NCBI RefSeq assembly: GCF_021654855.1
Contig: NZ_AP024202.1
Span: forward strand, 1,054,001-1,118,000
DNA from: Thiomicrorhabdus immobilis
GTDB taxonomy: Bacteria; Pseudomonadota; Gammaproteobacteria; Thiomicrospirales; Thiomicrospiraceae
Length of the DNA stretch: 64,000 bases
Direction: 5' to 3'
Part shown: positions 36,509 to 45,531 of the stretch, piece by piece
Layout: every line of letters starts with the position of its first letter
Numbering within the stretch: the stretch's first letter is position 1
The notes under the pieces: generated by a model
The model's database searches: none
Told to the model about the DNA's origin: nothing
What the model saw: only the letters and a program-made list of their open reading frames with translations
Made by a program: the position numbers and the translations under genes

Positions 36509-38899
36509 ATGCAAAAATTAACCGCACAGCAACTCTATCGTTTTACAGACCTATCTCAATCGGACTTTAATCCTTTGAATACAAAAGGTAAGGATGCAGA
36601 AATCCTCGATTTCATGCAACACTTTCACCCCCGCGCTTATCAGTCTTTAAACTTCGGTTTGCATATGAAGCGTAACCATAACCATATCTTTATTATGGGG
36701 GAACCGGGGATTGGCCGAATTGGTATGACCAAGGCGATGTTGAGCCAATCGGCACAGCAAAAGCCAATACCGGATGATGTGGTGCTGGTTTCAGATTTTA
36801 GTGAATCAAGCAAGACGCAATACCTCTATTTTGAAGCGGGTGTGGGGATTGAATTTAAGACAGCGGTTGAGAGTTTTGTGACTCAATTGAAAACTCAATT
36901 GCCGGTTCTGTTTGATGGCCACGCTTATCAGTTAAGAAGTCAGTTATTGGAAAATGAGCTGAATGAGAAGCAAGAGGCTGTTTTAGAGCCGGCTTTTGAA
37001 TTAGCTGAAGAATTGAGTATCGCGATTAACCAAACAGAGAATAACTTTGTCTTGTCGGCGATCATTGATGACAAGAACTACCGTGCGGCAGAGCTTAAAA
37101 ATTTTGATGAAACAACTCAAAGACATTTTTTAGAAGCGTTTGACAAGGTTGAAGAGGCCTTAAATAAAGGTTTGACTCACTTTCCATTCTTACAGCATGA
37201 ATATATGGATGCGGGTAAGCGCCTGAACACGGATGTGGCGAATGAGCATTTGGATCCATTGATTAAAACCTTGAAGATGGAGTTTGCAAAGACTCCAGAA
37301 ATTGTGGCTTATTTAGATGCGTTACAGAACAGCATCGTGTCTAAGTTACACTTGTTTTGGGATCAAAATGCCGACCAGGTTACTGCCAATAACCAATCCA
37401 GTATGGATGAGTTGCTGTCTGAACAACAAGGCTTGTCTATTTTCGAGGTTAATTTATTAGTCGATCACCGTGATTTGAAACATGCACCGATCATCTATGA
37501 ACAAAACGCCACTATGCCGAAGTTGTTTGGTTATACCATTAATTCAGCGGCAGCGACCGCAACGGACACTGTCAGCTTGGCAATGAGTCATCAAGCGGGC
37601 TTGTTGCAAAAAGCCAATGGCGGTTATCTGATTTTGAATATTCAGTCTATTTTGAAAGATCCTGAAATTTGGTCGAGTTTAAAAGCTGCCTTAATGAGTA
37701 AGAAATTGAGCTTTGAGGTGCCATCTTCGAGTAGTGTCGCGCCTTACCATCTGCCTGATTTTCCGCTGAGTTTAACCTTGGTACTGGTTGGTCAAGCCGC
37801 CCATTTTTATGCTTTGCAGGAGATAGATGCCCAGTTCAGCCGTCTATTTAAAGTCCAGGTTGAGTTTGAAGTGGAGCTTTCAAGAACCCCTGAGCATGAG
37901 ATTACCTTGGCTAAACAACTGGCCTCTGAAATTGAAGGCTGGGATGATTTACCGGTAAAGACTTCGGCCTTTGAGCGTTTGATTGAGTATGCATCACGTA
38001 TGGCTGAGGACGAGAATCGTTTATACAGTAACAAAGCCATTTTACGTGATGTTTTGGCGGAAGCGAATGCGTTTGCCCGAGCGAACGGTGAAGATTTCGT
38101 GAGTCGTCAGACGATTGAAGATACCATTCAACAGCGAGAGTTTCATACCGGTTCGATGGAAGAGTATTACCACCGAGCCATTACTGAACAGCAGGTTCTG
38201 ATTTTGACGGAGGGTCAGCATGTCGGCATGGTCAATGGTCTAACGGTTTTAACCGTAGGACGCCAATCATTTGGTCAGCCGGTGCGTATAACAGCGCAAG
38301 CTTCTGCCGGTGATGAAGGGGTGGTTGATATTGAACGTGAAGTCGAGATGGCTGGACCAATTCATTCGAAAGGTATGTTGATCTTGTCGGGTTACTTACG
38401 TGGCCGTTACATGAAGCAGCGAGCTTTAGGTTTTAGTGGTTCGATTGTTATGGAGCAGTCTTATAATGGCGTTGAAGGGGATTCCGCTTCATCGGCTGAG
38501 TTGTTGGCGTTGATTTCATCTATTGCACAATTACCGATGCGTCAAGATTTGGCTATCACTGGATCAATCAATCAGTTCGGGGAAATCCAACCCATCGGCG
38601 GTGTAAATGAAAAAATTGAAGGTTTCTATAAGATTTGTCATGCTCGCGGTCTAACGGGTACACAAGGTGTGATTATTCCGCAGGCGAATGCCAGCCATTT
38701 AATGCTGAATGTGGAAGTCCGTAAAGCGGTGGAACAAGGTCAGTTCCACATTTATACCATGAGTCATATTGACGATGCGCTGGCTCTATTTACCGGTATC
38801 AAGGCTGGTAAGCTGACTAAGAAAGGGACTTTTACAAAAAATAGTGTGAATGCTAAAGTGGTTAAAGCATTAGAGGTGATGAACTTAAAACATGAGTGA
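36509..38899 (+). CDS. Lon-family ATP-dependent protease (LonB/YcbZ-like)
   Basis: The 796-residue protein has an N-terminal AAA_32-type region and a C-terminal Lon protease domain. The catalytic dyad is Ser659 (EGDSASSAEL) and Lys702 (GGVNEKIEGFY). The nucleotide loop reads GEPGIGRIGMTK, with Arg-Ile where classical Walker A has Lys-Ser/Thr; this drift is usual in the family. It lacks the long Lon N-domain, so it is not LonA. It is monocistronic and ends at the terminator later split by the IS element. Confidence 0.88.
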   Translation: MQKLTAQQLYRFTDLSQSDFNPLNTKGKDAEILDFMQHFHPRAYQSLNFGLHMKRNHNHIFIMGEPGIGRIGMTKAMLSQSAQQKPIPDDVVLVSDFSESSKTQYLYFEAGVGIEFKTAVESFVTQLKTQLPVLFDGHAYQLRSQLLENELNEKQEAVLEPAFELAEELSIAINQTENNFVLSAIIDDKNYRAAELKNFDETTQRHFLEAFDKVEEALNKGLTHFPFLQHEYMDAGKRLNTDVANEHLDPLIKTLKMEFAKTPEIVAYLDALQNSIVSKLHLFWDQNADQVTANNQSSMDELLSEQQGLSIFEVNLLVDHRDLKHAPIIYEQNATMPKLFGYTINSAAATATDTVSLAMSHQAGLLQKANGGYLILNIQSILKDPEIWSSLKAALMSKKLSFEVPSSSSVAPYHLPDFPLSLTLVLVGQAAHFYALQEIDAQFSRLFKVQVEFEVELSRTPEHEITLAKQLASEIEGWDDLPVKTSAFERLIEYASRMAEDENRLYSNKAILRDVLAEANAFARANGEDFVSRQTIEDTIQQREFHTGSMEEYYHRAITEQQVLILTEGQHVGMVNGLTVLTVGRQSFGQPVRITAQASAGDEGVVDIEREVEMAGPIHSKGMLILSGYLRGRYMKQRALGFSGSIVMEQSYNGVEGDSASSAELLALISSIAQLPMRQDLAITGSINQFGEIQPIGGVNEKIEGFYKICHARGLTGTQGVIIPQANASHLMLNVEVRKAVEQGQFHIYTMSHIDDALALFTGIKAGKLTKKGTFTKNSVNAKVVKALEVMNLKHE

Positions 38900-38970
38900 T
38901 GGCTGTTTTGGTTTTCAATAAGCTATTTGATGTTTAGCAAAATAAAAAAGCCGTTAACCTATAATTAGTT

Positions 38971-38995
38971 TGAAGTGACCCCAAAAAGTTGGACA
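38971..38995 (+). repeat. Terminal inverted repeat of the IS (left)
   Basis: The repeat starts TGAAGTGACCCC and ends GTTGGACA. It pairs with the right end, with mismatches at positions 13 and 17. Confidence 0.88.
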
Positions 38996-39001
38996 TTTTA
39001 G

Positions 39002-39775
39002 TTAAGCGGCACTTAAGGCCTGATTTCGATATTCTATCGGAGTCAGGCCTTTTAGTTTCACCTTGATTCGTTTTGTATTGTAATACTCAATATAATCTTT
39101 AATCTCTTCCATCAGATGCTCAGCACTATTGAATTTCTTGCGATGGTACATCTCTGTTTTTAAAATCCCAAAAAAGTTCTCAGCAACTGCATTATCTAAG
39201 CAGTTCCCTTTTCTTGACATACTCTGAGTTAATCCATTTTCTTTCAGTAGCTTCTGTACATCACTATGCTGATACTGCCAGCCTTGATCACTGTGGAATA
39301 TGGGTTTGACTTTGCCTGTTAACTTATTGATTGCTTCTTTAAGCATGTCGGTCACCAGTGGTAGCCGTGCACTCTTAGCCACTCGATAACTAATCACTTC
39401 TTGGTTAAACAGGTCAATCACCGGGGATAAGTAAACTCGCTGTTCTCCGACTTTAAACTCCGTGACATCGGTGACCCATTTTTTATCCGGTGCATCAACA
39501 TGGAAGTTTCTTTGAAGCACATTCTCGGCAATTCGGCCTACTTGACCTCTATAGGATCGGTAACGCTTTGGCCTGACGAATGACTTCAAGTTCAGTTCTT
39601 GCATTAAACGTTGAACGGCCTTCTTGTTTAAAAAGTGACCTAAGCGTCTTAACGCATAGGTCATGCGTCGATACCCATAACGACCTTTATGTTCATTAAA
39701 GAGTTGTTGAATCGCTCTTTTAACGTCCGCATAACGATCAGGCAGCGCACTGCGCGCCTGATGGTAATAAAACAC
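39002..39775 (-). CDS. IS3-family transposase OrfB (DDE integrase)
   Basis: This is the catalytic half of the transposase: an HTH_21 part (YGYRRMTYALRR) followed by the rve core. The triad is Asp in WVTDVTEFKV, Asp in FHSDQGWQYQ and Glu in DNAVAENFFGILK. The listed start is a GTG, but the frame stays open upstream to about 39850 (reading LIDKLRKFYPLKHLLKAAGLARS). It is probably made only as an OrfAB fusion by -1 frameshifting at GAAAAAG (39856-39850). Confidence 0.93.
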   Translation of the reverse strand: MFYYHQARSALPDRYADVKRAIQQLFNEHKGRYGYRRMTYALRRLGHFLNKKAVQRLMQELNLKSFVRPKRYRSYRGQVGRIAENVLQRNFHVDAPDKKWVTDVTEFKVGEQRVYLSPVIDLFNQEVISYRVAKSARLPLVTDMLKEAINKLTGKVKPIFHSDQGWQYQHSDVQKLLKENGLTQSMSRKGNCLDNAVAENFFGILKTEMYHRKKFNSAEHLMEEIKDYIEYYNTKRIKVKLKGLTPIEYRNQALSAA

Positions 39776-39837
39776 ACTTCGTGCAAGCCCTGCGGCCTTG
39801 AGAAGATGTTTAAGTGGATAGAACTTTCTAAGCTTAT

Positions 39838-40350
39838 CTATGAGCCCTGCTTTTTCTTGCTTTGGCGTTCTTTTTCCTGAAGCAGGGCATCGAGCTTTTT
39901 TAAATAGGCATTCTCCGCTCGACGGTATTCGAGTTCTTCTCGTAACTCTTCTAGGCTCATTTGTTCGGTTGGTTTAATGGTTTCTTGCTTTTGGTTTTTT
40001 TTCATTTTTCTACCCTGCTTTTTAGGTTGTAAGCCTGAAAGGCCGAACCGTTCGAATTGAGTGAGCCAAGTAGAAATCGTACCCGCAGAACTCATGTTAT
40101 AGACAATACTGGTATAACTAATAGACCAGTGATTTTCACGCATGTGTTTTAGGATACGATATTTGTCTTCAAAAGAGTATGGTGTGTTACGTTTGATAAA
40201 CGCATTTTGACCATGGAAACGATAGACTTGTGTCCAGTAACGGATATAGCGATCTGGAATACCGAGTCGCTTGGAAATGGACAGACTGGATTCATGAGAA
40301 AGGCATTGCTTAGCAATCGCCAGTTTAAATTCTCGATTGTATTTGGACAT
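39838..40350 (-). CDS. IS3-family OrfA (DNA-binding)
   Basis: The 170-residue protein has two helix-turn-helix parts: EFKLAIAKQCLSHESSLSISKRLGIPDRYIRYW, and a second around SISYTSIVYNMSSAGTISTWLTQFERFG. A basic linker and a leucine-zipper-like coiled coil (LEELREELEYRRAENAYLKKLDALLQ) follow. It ends SKKKQGS over the run of A residues where ribosomes can slip into orfB. Confidence 0.92.
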   Translation of the reverse strand: MSKYNREFKLAIAKQCLSHESSLSISKRLGIPDRYIRYWTQVYRFHGQNAFIKRNTPYSFEDKYRILKHMRENHWSISYTSIVYNMSSAGTISTWLTQFERFGLSGLQPKKQGRKMKKNQKQETIKPTEQMSLEELREELEYRRAENAYLKKLDALLQEKERQSKKKQGS

Positions 40351-40369
40351 GAAAAACCCCCAAAGTTGG

Positions 40370-40394
40370 TGTCCAACATTTGGGGGTCACTTCA
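40370..40394 (-). repeat. Terminal inverted repeat of the IS (right)
   Basis: Read on the minus strand it starts TGAAGTGACCCCC and ends GTTGGACA, matching the left end at 23 of 25 positions. GTT follows outside. Confidence 0.88.
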
Positions 40395-40462
40395 GTTGGT
40401 TAACGGCTTTTTTATTTGAATGACAATGTCAGTGCACTTTAAAAGCGATTGATTGAGCGATA

Positions 40463-40918
40463 TCAATAGAGCGCTTCAATCTCTTCGTCGGATAATTCCA
40501 TGACCTGTTTTTCCAAAGTATTTATCGCACTCAGAAGTAGTTCGGAAATCTCGACTAATTTAGCCATTTGCTCTTGGGCGCTTTTCATGTTTTTTTCACG
40601 TAATTTGTCGGTAGAAGTGAATAGGGCTGCAAACAAGCCTTTTGGTTTTTTGACTTCACCGAAAATCAATTTGAATATCTCCATATAGACTTGGTGCAAC
40701 ATCGCATGTGGCGCATCGATTGCCGAATACCCTGGCAAACTTGAAAGCATCTGGCCTTTGCCATAATACCATTGACCGAACTTACAATTAGTGTGAATGA
40801 CAGGTACATGGTTTTGGTCTACAGAAAAACCATTGATAATCGCCTGAGCATAAGCACGCCACTGTATATGAGCGGCTTTGGCTGCTCTTAATTGTATAAC
40901 GATGTCCTTTTTTGTCAT
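40463..40918 (-). CDS. Stand-alone CZB (chemoreceptor zinc-binding) domain protein
   Basis: CZB domains sense zinc or, in some receptors, oxidants, through a His3Cys zinc site. Here His17, Cys45, His71 and His75 match the family spacing, with NCKFGQWYYGKG around the Cys. The 151-residue protein has no membrane segment, receptor domain or GGDEF domain, so it is a CZB module on its own. A partner must be supplied elsewhere. Its nearest chemotaxis gene in the window is the lone cheW at 3.8 kb. The IS lies just downstream. Confidence 0.82.
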   Translation of the reverse strand: MTKKDIVIQLRAAKAAHIQWRAYAQAIINGFSVDQNHVPVIHTNCKFGQWYYGKGQMLSSLPGYSAIDAPHAMLHQVYMEIFKLIFGEVKKPKGLFAALFTSTDKLREKNMKSAQEQMAKLVEISELLLSAINTLEKQVMELSDEEIEALY

Positions 40919-41082
40919 CCTGTAGGATTCCTTTGTTCATTTAGTCTTTTATTATGGTCGTTTTAAGTGCTTTCAATAAGATTGAACGGCTTTAGGTCAA
41001 TTTTAGTCAACTGCTTAACCATTTAAAATAGCAAACAGTCAGATAGCGCACGATTTAGTTGATTCTAAATAAGAATGGGGAG

Positions 41083-41121
41083 AAAACAACCCAAAAACCC
41101 TCTTATTTTTAGGTTGTTTTT
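41083..41121 (-). terminator. Likely terminator after the DUF2062 gene
   Basis: AAAACAACC and GGTTGTTTT form a 9-bp stem with a loop of about 20 bases, in the 290-base gap between the CZB gene and DUF2062. On the minus strand it ends in TTTTCTC. The rest of the gap shows nothing else I can name. Confidence 0.5.
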
Positions 41122-41211
41122 TGAATATGAAAAACTTAATATGAATAGATTATTATTTAGTAAGTCTTATTGCTTAAATAATTGATTGTAAGCAAAGTTT
41201 GTTGAGGATTT

Positions 41212-41748
41212 TTATTTGCTTTGGTTGTCCGTGACTGAATTGCCGTTGCGAGCTTTCCAGCTTTTCACAACATGATGGCGCCATAACAATTGCAATACCA
41301 GATAAGAGATTAAACCCAGTACCAAGCCGACTACCGCACTGCCTAAATATAAAGGCATCCATAAGTCACCTAATACATGAACCATCCAATGCCAGCTTAA
41401 CTCAAATGAGAGTTCTTCAGTGGCTTCTTGGCCAAGTAGATAAGTACCAACAACATAGTTGAAATAAAAAATAGGTCCCATTGTCAGGGGATTGCTTATC
41501 CAAACTAACGCCACACTTAGTGGCAGATTCGCCCTAAAGAGCACGGCGCTGATAGCAGAAAATATCATTTGTGAAGGAAGCGGAATAGACATCCAGAAAA
41601 GTCCGATAATGAAGGCTTTAGATACCGAATGTCGATTAAGGTGCCAAATATTAGGATTATGTAACCACTTACCAAGCACGCCCAAACCCTGCATGTTTTT
41701 AATTTTATCAGGGTGGGGTAAATAACGTTTAATGAGTTTTTTGGGCAT
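41212..41748 (-). CDS. DUF2062 membrane protein
   Basis: The 178-residue protein starts MPKKLIKRYLPHPDKIK, a typical DUF2062 N-terminus. Three or so hydrophobic segments follow, with GLFWMSIPLPSQMIFSAISAVLFRANLPLSVALVWISNPLTMGPIFYFNY. Its function is unknown; it is commonly found next to comEC in gammaproteobacteria. Its start codon overlaps the 5' end of comEC on the other strand by up to 17 bases. Confidence 0.85.
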   Translation of the reverse strand: MPKKLIKRYLPHPDKIKNMQGLGVLGKWLHNPNIWHLNRHSVSKAFIIGLFWMSIPLPSQMIFSAISAVLFRANLPLSVALVWISNPLTMGPIFYFNYVVGTYLLGQEATEELSFELSWHWMVHVLGDLWMPLYLGSAVVGLVLGLISYLVLQLLWRHHVVKSWKARNGNSVTDNQSK

Positions 41749-44449
41749 GTTTATTCAATTTGTTATTGGCTTACTCTGTAGCGCTATTCTATGTTATCAG
41801 CTAACTAACTTTCTACCCTTATGGAGTGGTTGGTTACTGGTAGGCTTGATTATTGTGCCGCTTTTTTCCATGAAAATGGTTGAGAAAACCTTACCGTTAA
41901 AGGTTAACTTGCTGTTTTTAAACATAAAAGAACAAGCTGTTTCGCGTGTTGTTTATTCGATGCTGAATTTTCTTCTGGGAGCAATTATTGGGGTAAATAT
42001 CGTCTTTTGGCAGGCTTTTTTTGCACCTAAGATAGAGGGGTTTTGGTTTAACCAACATGTTATGTTGGATGTGAAGTTGATACAAATACCCCGTTTAAAT
42101 CAAACCAATCACTTTTATAAACTCTCTTTTGACGCTGAATTAAACACAATCACGCAGAGTGTTAATGCCACCTCGGTGTCTAATTCTAAGCACCAAACCT
42201 GGTTTTTCAATAAACCTAAAATCAAAATCACTTGGTATATGGATATTGATGAATTCAATACTCTCCAGCGTGTACCTAAGGTTGGCGAAACTTGGCGGTT
42301 TTATGCCAAGCTGAAAAGCAATCACGCCTCAATCAATCCTGGCACAAGAGATTATGAGGCTTGGTTATTTCAAAATCATATTGACGCCAAAGCCTCTGTT
42401 TCAGGAGTATTCATTAAGTCTAACAATCAAACAGTACCGATAAAGACGTCATTCACAGCGATTAATCTCAAAGAGCAAAATTGGAAGGATTATCGGGTCT
42501 GGCGAGAGCGGATCGCACTATATCTATCTCAACTTTATGACAAAAGCGATTATCAGGGCGTTTATAACGCTTTACTGATTGGTGATAAAGGACTGATAAA
42601 AGATGAATCTTGGAAGCTGTTTCAACAAACCGGAACCATCCATTTAATGGCGATATCCGGATTGCATATGGGGATTATGGCGTTAATAGGATTTTGGGTG
42701 TTTAAAGCGGTTTGGTGGTTAGGGGCATATCGACAAACGCGGGTTATATTGCCGACCTTCAGCGCATTGGGGGCGATACTGTTTGCCACGGCGTATCTGT
42801 TTGTTTCTGGCGGAGCTATTCCTACCCAAAGAGCGTGGATCATGGTTGTTACCATTTTAGGTTTTTTGTGGATTAAAAGAGAGTTTCGTCCCTGGTATGC
42901 ATTGGCCATGGCGGCATTTTTAGTCGTTCTATGGGATTCACGAGCACTATTGAGTAGCGGTTTTTGGTTGTCGTTTGTGGCGGTCGGGTTGATTTTCTTG
43001 AGTTTACCGCTCTATAAAGACAAACCTAAATGGAAACAATTAATCGCGATTCAACTGATGTTATCCGCAGGCTTAGCACCGCTGATTTTATGGAACTTTT
43101 ATGAAGTGCCTTTGTATGGTTTGTTAGCCAATTTAGTTGCGGTGCCTTTTGTATCAATCGTTGGCTTGCCATCGCTTATCTTGGGCGCCTTTATAGGCCT
43201 CTTTTCCCGTGATTTGTCCCAGGACTATTTCAGGCAGGTGGATTGGTTATGGTCACAGTTCTGGGGGTATTTGCAGTGGGTGGCAACCTTGCCCAGAGTC
43301 GAGTTGGTAACCATGCAGCACAGTTGGTTTTGGTTAATGATTGTGTTGCTGGTCTTTGCAGGCGTTTATCGCACTTTTATAAAGTTACAGTCACGTTATC
43401 GATTATCTTCTTGGTGGTTTACCGCGGTTTTAATGGTTTATTTTGTGGTCTTGATTTTTTATCCTTATAAACTCGATAGGCCAAATTCTGATAATCTTTC
43501 GTCTAATCTTGAAAAACGCAATAACCAGGCCTGGTTAACGGTGTTGGATGTGGGGCAAGGGCAGGCAATTGTGATTGAAACCGCTAAGCATGTGGTGGTT
43601 TATGATACCGGAGCCAAGTGGGGCGAAACTACCGATGCGGCCAAAGCCGTGTTGCTTCCTTATCTAAAATCGAAAGCTTGGCAAGCGGTTGATTTGTTGA
43701 TTGTGAGCCATAGCGATATCGACCATGCCGGTGGTACTCAGAGTGTTTTGGATAACATCCCGGTAAACCAACTTATCAGTGGACAAGCTTTTGAGGTGAA
43801 TAAGCTGATTGCTCAAAATCAGTCAGCCAAACAAATCAAAGACAGAATCTATCCCAAGTTTGTCGCTTGTGACAATCAGCAGGCCTGGTGGTTTGATGGC
43901 ATTCATTTCGAGATTTTGTCACCATATGGCATTCAACCTACAACGGAGCATGCCAAGCAAAATAAAACCCTGAACCATGTCGGTAATAGATTGAAGTCCG
44001 ATAACGACCTCTCTTGTGTGTTGAAGGTTTCCAATGGCATACAGAGTGTATTGATTACTGGGGACCTAAGTGCAAAAGGCGAGGGTGTCTTACTTGACAA
44101 TTATCGTGATAGACCAGAAAAAATCCAGGCCAATCTACTGGTTGCCGGCCATCATGGCAGTAAATATTCCAGTTCAACCGAGTTCTTGAACGCCGTTAAC
44201 CCCAATAAGGTGGTTTTTTCCTCAGGTTATCTCAACCGTTATCGGTTTCCGAATCAGGAGGTGATTCAACGATTCAATGATTTAAATATTCAAAATCGAG
44301 TAAATTGGTGGAACACGGCCTGTTCTGGAGCGCTCTCTTTTGAATTGCAGAAATATGGAATCGATTTACGTTATGAAGCTCGCAAAACCCTGCATAAATG
44401 GTATCATCACTCCTGTTTGAAATCTCAGCAAGGAACCTATTTTCAGTGA
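41732..44449 (+). CDS. comEC: DNA uptake channel ComEC/Rec2
   Basis: ComEC moves single-stranded DNA across the inner membrane during natural transformation. The 905 residues contain an N-terminal OB-like domain between membrane helices (about 100-260) and the Competence core (TIHLMAISGLHMGIMALIGF, GGAIPTQRAWIMV). A C-terminal beta-lactamase-like domain has LDVGQGQAIVIET, SHSDIDHAGG and VAGHHGS, with metal ligands intact. Starts at 41732 or 41747 are both possible. Palindrome copies at 43525 and 43880 encode QAW. lpxK overlaps its stop. Confidence 0.92.
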   Translation: MSFLGMFIQFVIGLLCSAILCYQLTNFLPLWSGWLLVGLIIVPLFSMKMVEKTLPLKVNLLFLNIKEQAVSRVVYSMLNFLLGAIIGVNIVFWQAFFAPKIEGFWFNQHVMLDVKLIQIPRLNQTNHFYKLSFDAELNTITQSVNATSVSNSKHQTWFFNKPKIKITWYMDIDEFNTLQRVPKVGETWRFYAKLKSNHASINPGTRDYEAWLFQNHIDAKASVSGVFIKSNNQTVPIKTSFTAINLKEQNWKDYRVWRERIALYLSQLYDKSDYQGVYNALLIGDKGLIKDESWKLFQQTGTIHLMAISGLHMGIMALIGFWVFKAVWWLGAYRQTRVILPTFSALGAILFATAYLFVSGGAIPTQRAWIMVVTILGFLWIKREFRPWYALAMAAFLVVLWDSRALLSSGFWLSFVAVGLIFLSLPLYKDKPKWKQLIAIQLMLSAGLAPLILWNFYEVPLYGLLANLVAVPFVSIVGLPSLILGAFIGLFSRDLSQDYFRQVDWLWSQFWGYLQWVATLPRVELVTMQHSWFWLMIVLLVFAGVYRTFIKLQSRYRLSSWWFTAVLMVYFVVLIFYPYKLDRPNSDNLSSNLEKRNNQAWLTVLDVGQGQAIVIETAKHVVVYDTGAKWGETTDAAKAVLLPYLKSKAWQAVDLLIVSHSDIDHAGGTQSVLDNIPVNQLISGQAFEVNKLIAQNQSAKQIKDRIYPKFVACDNQQAWWFDGIHFEILSPYGIQPTTEHAKQNKTLNHVGNRLKSDNDLSCVLKVSNGIQSVLITGDLSAKGEGVLLDNYRDRPEKIQANLLVAGHHGSKYSSSTEFLNAVNPNKVVFSSGYLNRYRFPNQEVIQRFNDLNIQNRVNWWNTACSGALSFELQKYGIDLRYEARKTLHKWYHHSCLKSQQGTYFQ

Positions 44450-45483
44450 GTTGGCCGCAATTTTGGATTAAGAAAACCTGGCAAACCCAGTTATTGTCAC
44501 CACTAGCCAAATTGGTCTGTTGGGAGGCGTCGCGTCGCCTTAAAAAGTTCCGTGCGACACCGCCAGCAAAACAAACCAAAGCTAAAGTGATTGTGGTGGG
44601 CAATGTGGTGGTAGGTGGCACCGGTAAAACCCCTTTTATTATTTGGCTGGCTAACAGCTTGCAAGCCAAGGGGCTCAAAGTCGGGATTATCAGTCGTGGC
44701 TATGGCGCGAAAAACGATCAATGGCCTTATTGGGTGACCAGTAGCAGTCAAGCGCAAGATTGCGGTGACGAACCTTTAATGTTGTATAAACAGACCGGTT
44801 GTGCGGTAGCGGTTGCGCCTAAACGTCTTCAGGCCTTGCAGTTGCTGAATAAAAAAGCGCAGTGTGATGTGGTGATTAGCGACGATGGCTTGCAACATTA
44901 CGCTTTGGCGCGAGATATTGAAATTGTGTTGATTGATGCCAAAAGACAATTCGGCAACGGTTACTGTATGCCTTCTGGCCCTTTAAGAGAACCGCTCAAA
45001 AGAATCACACGAGTTGATTTTACGGTATGGAATGGCTTGTCAAAATCCGAATCGATTCCACAGCTCGACATCGCTCAGGCCAACCCTTCGACCATGCAAT
45101 TACAACCAGCCTGTTTTCGTTTGGTCGGTTGGCCGGATATTAGCCTTACGATTGATGGGTTTATGGCTAAATACCCAGATAAGTCGGTGTTGGCCATGGC
45201 AGGAATCGGTAATCCAAAACGGTTTTTTGAAACCTTGGAAAACTTGGGGTTGAAGGTGGATGGAAAGACCTTTGATGACCATTATGCCTATCAAAAAAAG
45301 GATCTCAACAAACTGGTGACCGAATGTGTTGAGCCAATCGATCGAAAACCGTTGGTTATGACTGAAAAAGATGCGGTAAAATGTACCCAATTTGCTGAAT
45401 CGGAAAAACATTGGTGGTATTTGCAGGTAGCCGCGGTGTGTGATGATCAGATTATTAAAGAGATTATTCAACGTTGTAAGTAA
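44446..45483 (+). CDS. lpxK: Tetraacyldisaccharide 4'-kinase
   Basis: LpxK phosphorylates the lipid A precursor at the inner membrane. The P-loop VGNVVVGGTGKTPF, DDGLQH and RRFGNG-like (RQFGNGYCMPSGPLREP) motifs are present. The frame is open for 16 codons upstream, but the GTG at 44446 overlaps the comEC stop (GTGA), has AGGA before it and gives the normal 345 residues. msbA, the usual upstream neighbour, is absent. ycaR and kdsB follow as in many relatives. Confidence 0.93.
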   Translation: MSWPQFWIKKTWQTQLLSPLAKLVCWEASRRLKKFRATPPAKQTKAKVIVVGNVVVGGTGKTPFIIWLANSLQAKGLKVGIISRGYGAKNDQWPYWVTSSSQAQDCGDEPLMLYKQTGCAVAVAPKRLQALQLLNKKAQCDVVISDDGLQHYALARDIEIVLIDAKRQFGNGYCMPSGPLREPLKRITRVDFTVWNGLSKSESIPQLDIAQANPSTMQLQPACFRLVGWPDISLTIDGFMAKYPDKSVLAMAGIGNPKRFFETLENLGLKVDGKTFDDHYAYQKKDLNKLVTECVEPIDRKPLVMTEKDAVKCTQFAESEKHWWYLQVAAVCDDQIIKEIIQRCK

Positions 45484-45531
45484 TCAGCGAATACTCTAAA
45501 CCAGTAAGAATAAACCAATTAAGAGTCAAAA

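Larger units (their letters stand above)
38971..40394 (-). mobile_element. Complete IS3-family element (IS150-like), 1424 bp
   Basis: The element is bounded by 25-bp imperfect inverted repeats (23 of 25 identical) that begin TGAAGTGACCCC. It carries overlapping orfA and orfB on the minus strand. A 3-bp GTT occurs on both sides and fits the short target duplication of this group. All three catalytic residues are present in OrfB, and the slippery site is intact, so the copy looks able to move. It inserted into the loop of a transcription terminator. It differs in sequence from the broken transposase at the left edge of the window. Confidence 0.92.
38941..40416. terminator. Bidirectional terminator split by an insertion
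   Basis: The arm AATAAAAAAGCCGTTAACC at 38941-38959 and its exact 19-bp complement at 40398-40416 are the two halves of one terminator hairpin. An 11-base loop (38960-38970) ends in GTT, and the IS element lies right after it, with GTT repeated at 40395-40397. Before insertion this was a terminator at the end of the lon-like gene. Now the arms are about 1.4 kb apart. Confidence 0.85.

Noticed and set aside
36509-38899. Lon-like gene as a broken ATPase because of its odd Walker A (GEPGIGRIGMTK)
   Set aside because: As far as I recall, relaxed loops of this kind are usual in this Lon subfamily, and the protease dyad and full length are intact, so it is probably functional.
44398-44445. Longer lpxK start inside comEC
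   Set aside because: The 16 extra codons lack a ribosome site, while the GTG at 44446 has AGGA upstream and a coupled overlap with the comEC stop.
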